This document shows positions 4,663 through 5,793 of a stretch of DNA of 5,793 nucleotides, piece after piece. The notes below the pieces were generated by a model, which ran no database searches, had not been told where the DNA came from, and saw only the letters and a list, made by a program, of their open reading frames with translations. Numbering within the stretch: the stretch's first letter is position 1; each line of letters opens with the position of its first letter. Position numbers and translations under genes: made by a program. The stretch is from an uncultured beta proteobacterium (lineage in GTDB: Bacteria > Pseudomonadota > Gammaproteobacteria > Burkholderiales > Burkholderiaceae_C): the NCBI GenBank assembly GCA_903886165.1, contig CAISLL010000075.1, positions 1-5,793 of the forward strand, given 5' to 3'.

Positions 4663-5793
4663 ATGGCCATCTACACCCCGCCCCTGCGTGACATGCAGTT
4701 TGTGATGCACGAGTTGCTCCATGTCACCGCCGATCTGCAGGCCATGCCGGCGCATGCCGAGATGGACGCCGACACCATCAACGCCGTGCTGGAAGAAGGC
4801 GGCAAGTTTGCCGCTAACGTGCTGCTGCCGTTGAACATCCCCGGTGATGCCGAGGGATGCAAACTTGATGTGGCTACCCATGCGGTGACTACACCCGCAG
4901 GTTACAAAGAGGCCTACAAGCAGTACATCGACGCCGGCTGGGCGGCACTGGCCTGTGACCCCGAGTTTGGCGGCCAGGGCCTGCCACTGGTGGTGAACCA
5001 GTGTTTTTACGAAATGATGAATTCCACCAACCAAGCGTGGGCGATGTACCCCGGCCTGACCCATGGCGCGTATTCGGCCCTGTACACCCACGGCACCCCT
5101 GAGCAAAAGGCCACCTACCTCCACAAGATGACCAGCGGTGAGTGGACCGGCACCATGTGCCTGACCGAACCCCATTGCGGCACCGATCTGGGCCTGATGC
5201 GCACCCGGGCCGAGCCGCTGGCTGATGGCACCTACAAGATCACCGGCACCAAAATCTTCATCAGCGCGGGCGAGCAGGACCTCACCGCCAACATCATCCA
5301 TCTGGTACTGGCACGCCTGCCCGATGCGCCCCCCGGCATCAAGGGTGTCAGTCTGTTCATTGTGCCCAAATACCATGTGAATACCGATGGGTCGCTGGGC
5401 GCACGCAATGGCATCTTCGCCTCCCGGCTGGAGCACAAAATGGGCATCAAGTCCAGCGCCACAGCACAGATGGAGCTGGAGGGCGCGGTCGGCACGCTGG
5501 TGGGTCAGCCCAACAAAGGCATGCAGGGCATGTTTGTGATGATGAACGCGGCGCGCCTGGGTGTCGGCAACCAGTCGCTGGGCCTGACCGAAGTGGCGTT
5601 CCAGAATGCGCTGGCCTATGCCAAGGACCGCACCCAGATGCGCTCACTCACCGGCCCCAAAGCCAAGGACAAACTGGCTGACCCGATCATCGTGCACCCC
5701 GATGTGCGCAAGATGCTGCTCACTGCCAAGGCCTACGCCGAAGGCGGCCGCGCCCTGATGTGTTTCAGCTCGATGCTGCTGGAAAAAGAACAC
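4663..5793 (+). CDS. Acyl-CoA dehydrogenase, long form with C-terminal extension (DmdC/FadE-like), 3' end beyond the window
   Basis: This flavoenzyme oxidises an acyl-CoA to the 2-enoyl-CoA, the first step of beta-oxidation, passing electrons to electron-transfer flavoprotein. The frame runs open from the ATG at 4663 to the window edge, giving 377 residues of an expected total near 600. The opening MAIYTPPLRDMQFVMHELL, then DADTINAVLEEGGKFAANVL (36-55) and GWAALACDPEFGGQGLPLVV (92-111), is typical of a subfamily often annotated as 3-methylmercaptopropionyl-CoA dehydrogenase (DmdC). The FAD-contact segment MCLTEPHCGTDLG (165-177) and KITGTKIFISAGE (192-204) form the central beta domain; EHKMGIKSSAT (257-267) and NAARLGVGNQSLG (295-307) begin the helical C-terminal domain. 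The stretch that should hold the catalytic base and the subfamily C-terminal domain lies past the window. The DmdC label is often over-applied; a general medium- or long-chain substrate is at least as likely. Control by the upstream TetR protein is inferred from position. Confidence 0.93.
   Translation, partial: MAIYTPPLRDMQFVMHELLHVTADLQAMPAHAEMDADTINAVLEEGGKFAANVLLPLNIPGDAEGCKLDVATHAVTTPAGYKEAYKQYIDAGWAALACDPEFGGQGLPLVVNQCFYEMMNSTNQAWAMYPGLTHGAYSALYTHGTPEQKATYLHKMTSGEWTGTMCLTEPHCGTDLGLMRTRAEPLADGTYKITGTKIFISAGEQDLTANIIHLVLARLPDAPPGIKGVSLFIVPKYHVNTDGSLGARNGIFASRLEHKMGIKSSATAQMELEGAVGTLVGQPNKGMQGMFVMMNAARLGVGNQSLGLTEVAFQNALAYAKDRTQMRSLTGPKAKDKLADPIIVHPDVRKMLLTAKAYAEGGRALMCFSSMLLEKEH

Noticed and set aside
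4000..5436. Antisense open frame of 478 codons opposite the second TetR gene and the dehydrogenase
   Set aside because: It is a mirror of GC-rich codon usage on the opposite strand. Its translation shows no family motif, and both + strand genes it covers have clear conserved domains.

Overview
The window reads as a chromosomal stretch of a Betaproteobacterium, most likely of the Comamonadaceae (Rhodoferax/Polaromonas-like). The evidence is the high GC content with strong third-position bias, the character of the ArgB and SlmA proteins, the order argB - two-component system - slmA, and short AT-rich repeat-like tracts inside GC-rich DNA. The placement is recognition from memory, not a database match. 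All six genes lie on the + strand and are tightly packed.

Layout. (1) 1-877 is the 3' part of argB (acetylglutamate kinase, arginine biosynthesis), with its first codons cut off. (2) 878-1006 is a 129-bp gap holding an AT-rich tract and a plausible sigma70 promoter placed almost on the next start codon. (3) 1007-3199 encodes an OmpR-family response regulator and a TctE/QseC-type histidine kinase, 6 nt apart. The kinase carries an AT-rich in-frame insert of about 24 codons at the tip of its dimerisation hairpin. (4) 3196-3831 is slmA, the TetR-fold nucleoid occlusion factor, whose ATG overlaps the kinase stop (ATGA). (5) 3832-3957 is a gap of about 126 bp crowded with inverted repeats and ending in a perfect 12-bp palindrome, GAACGATCGTTC, a good candidate TetR-type operator. 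(6) 3958-4635 is a second, unrelated TetR-family regulator. (7) 4663 to the window end is the first 377 residues of a long (about 600 aa) acyl-CoA dehydrogenase with a strong ribosome binding site; it has no stop in the window.

How the genes fit together. argB is a housekeeping gene. The regulator, kinase and slmA look like one transcription unit, which would tie expression of a cell-division inhibitor to that of a membrane sensor. The second TetR gene and the dehydrogenase look like the start of a fatty-acid or related acyl-CoA degradation operon, repressed through the palindrome until an acyl-CoA or similar ligand appears. I found no RNA genes, CRISPR arrays, complete insertion sequences or phage genes. 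The most notable points are the AT-rich insert inside the kinase, the ATGA coupling of the kinase to slmA, and the operator palindrome. I see no wholly new system here.
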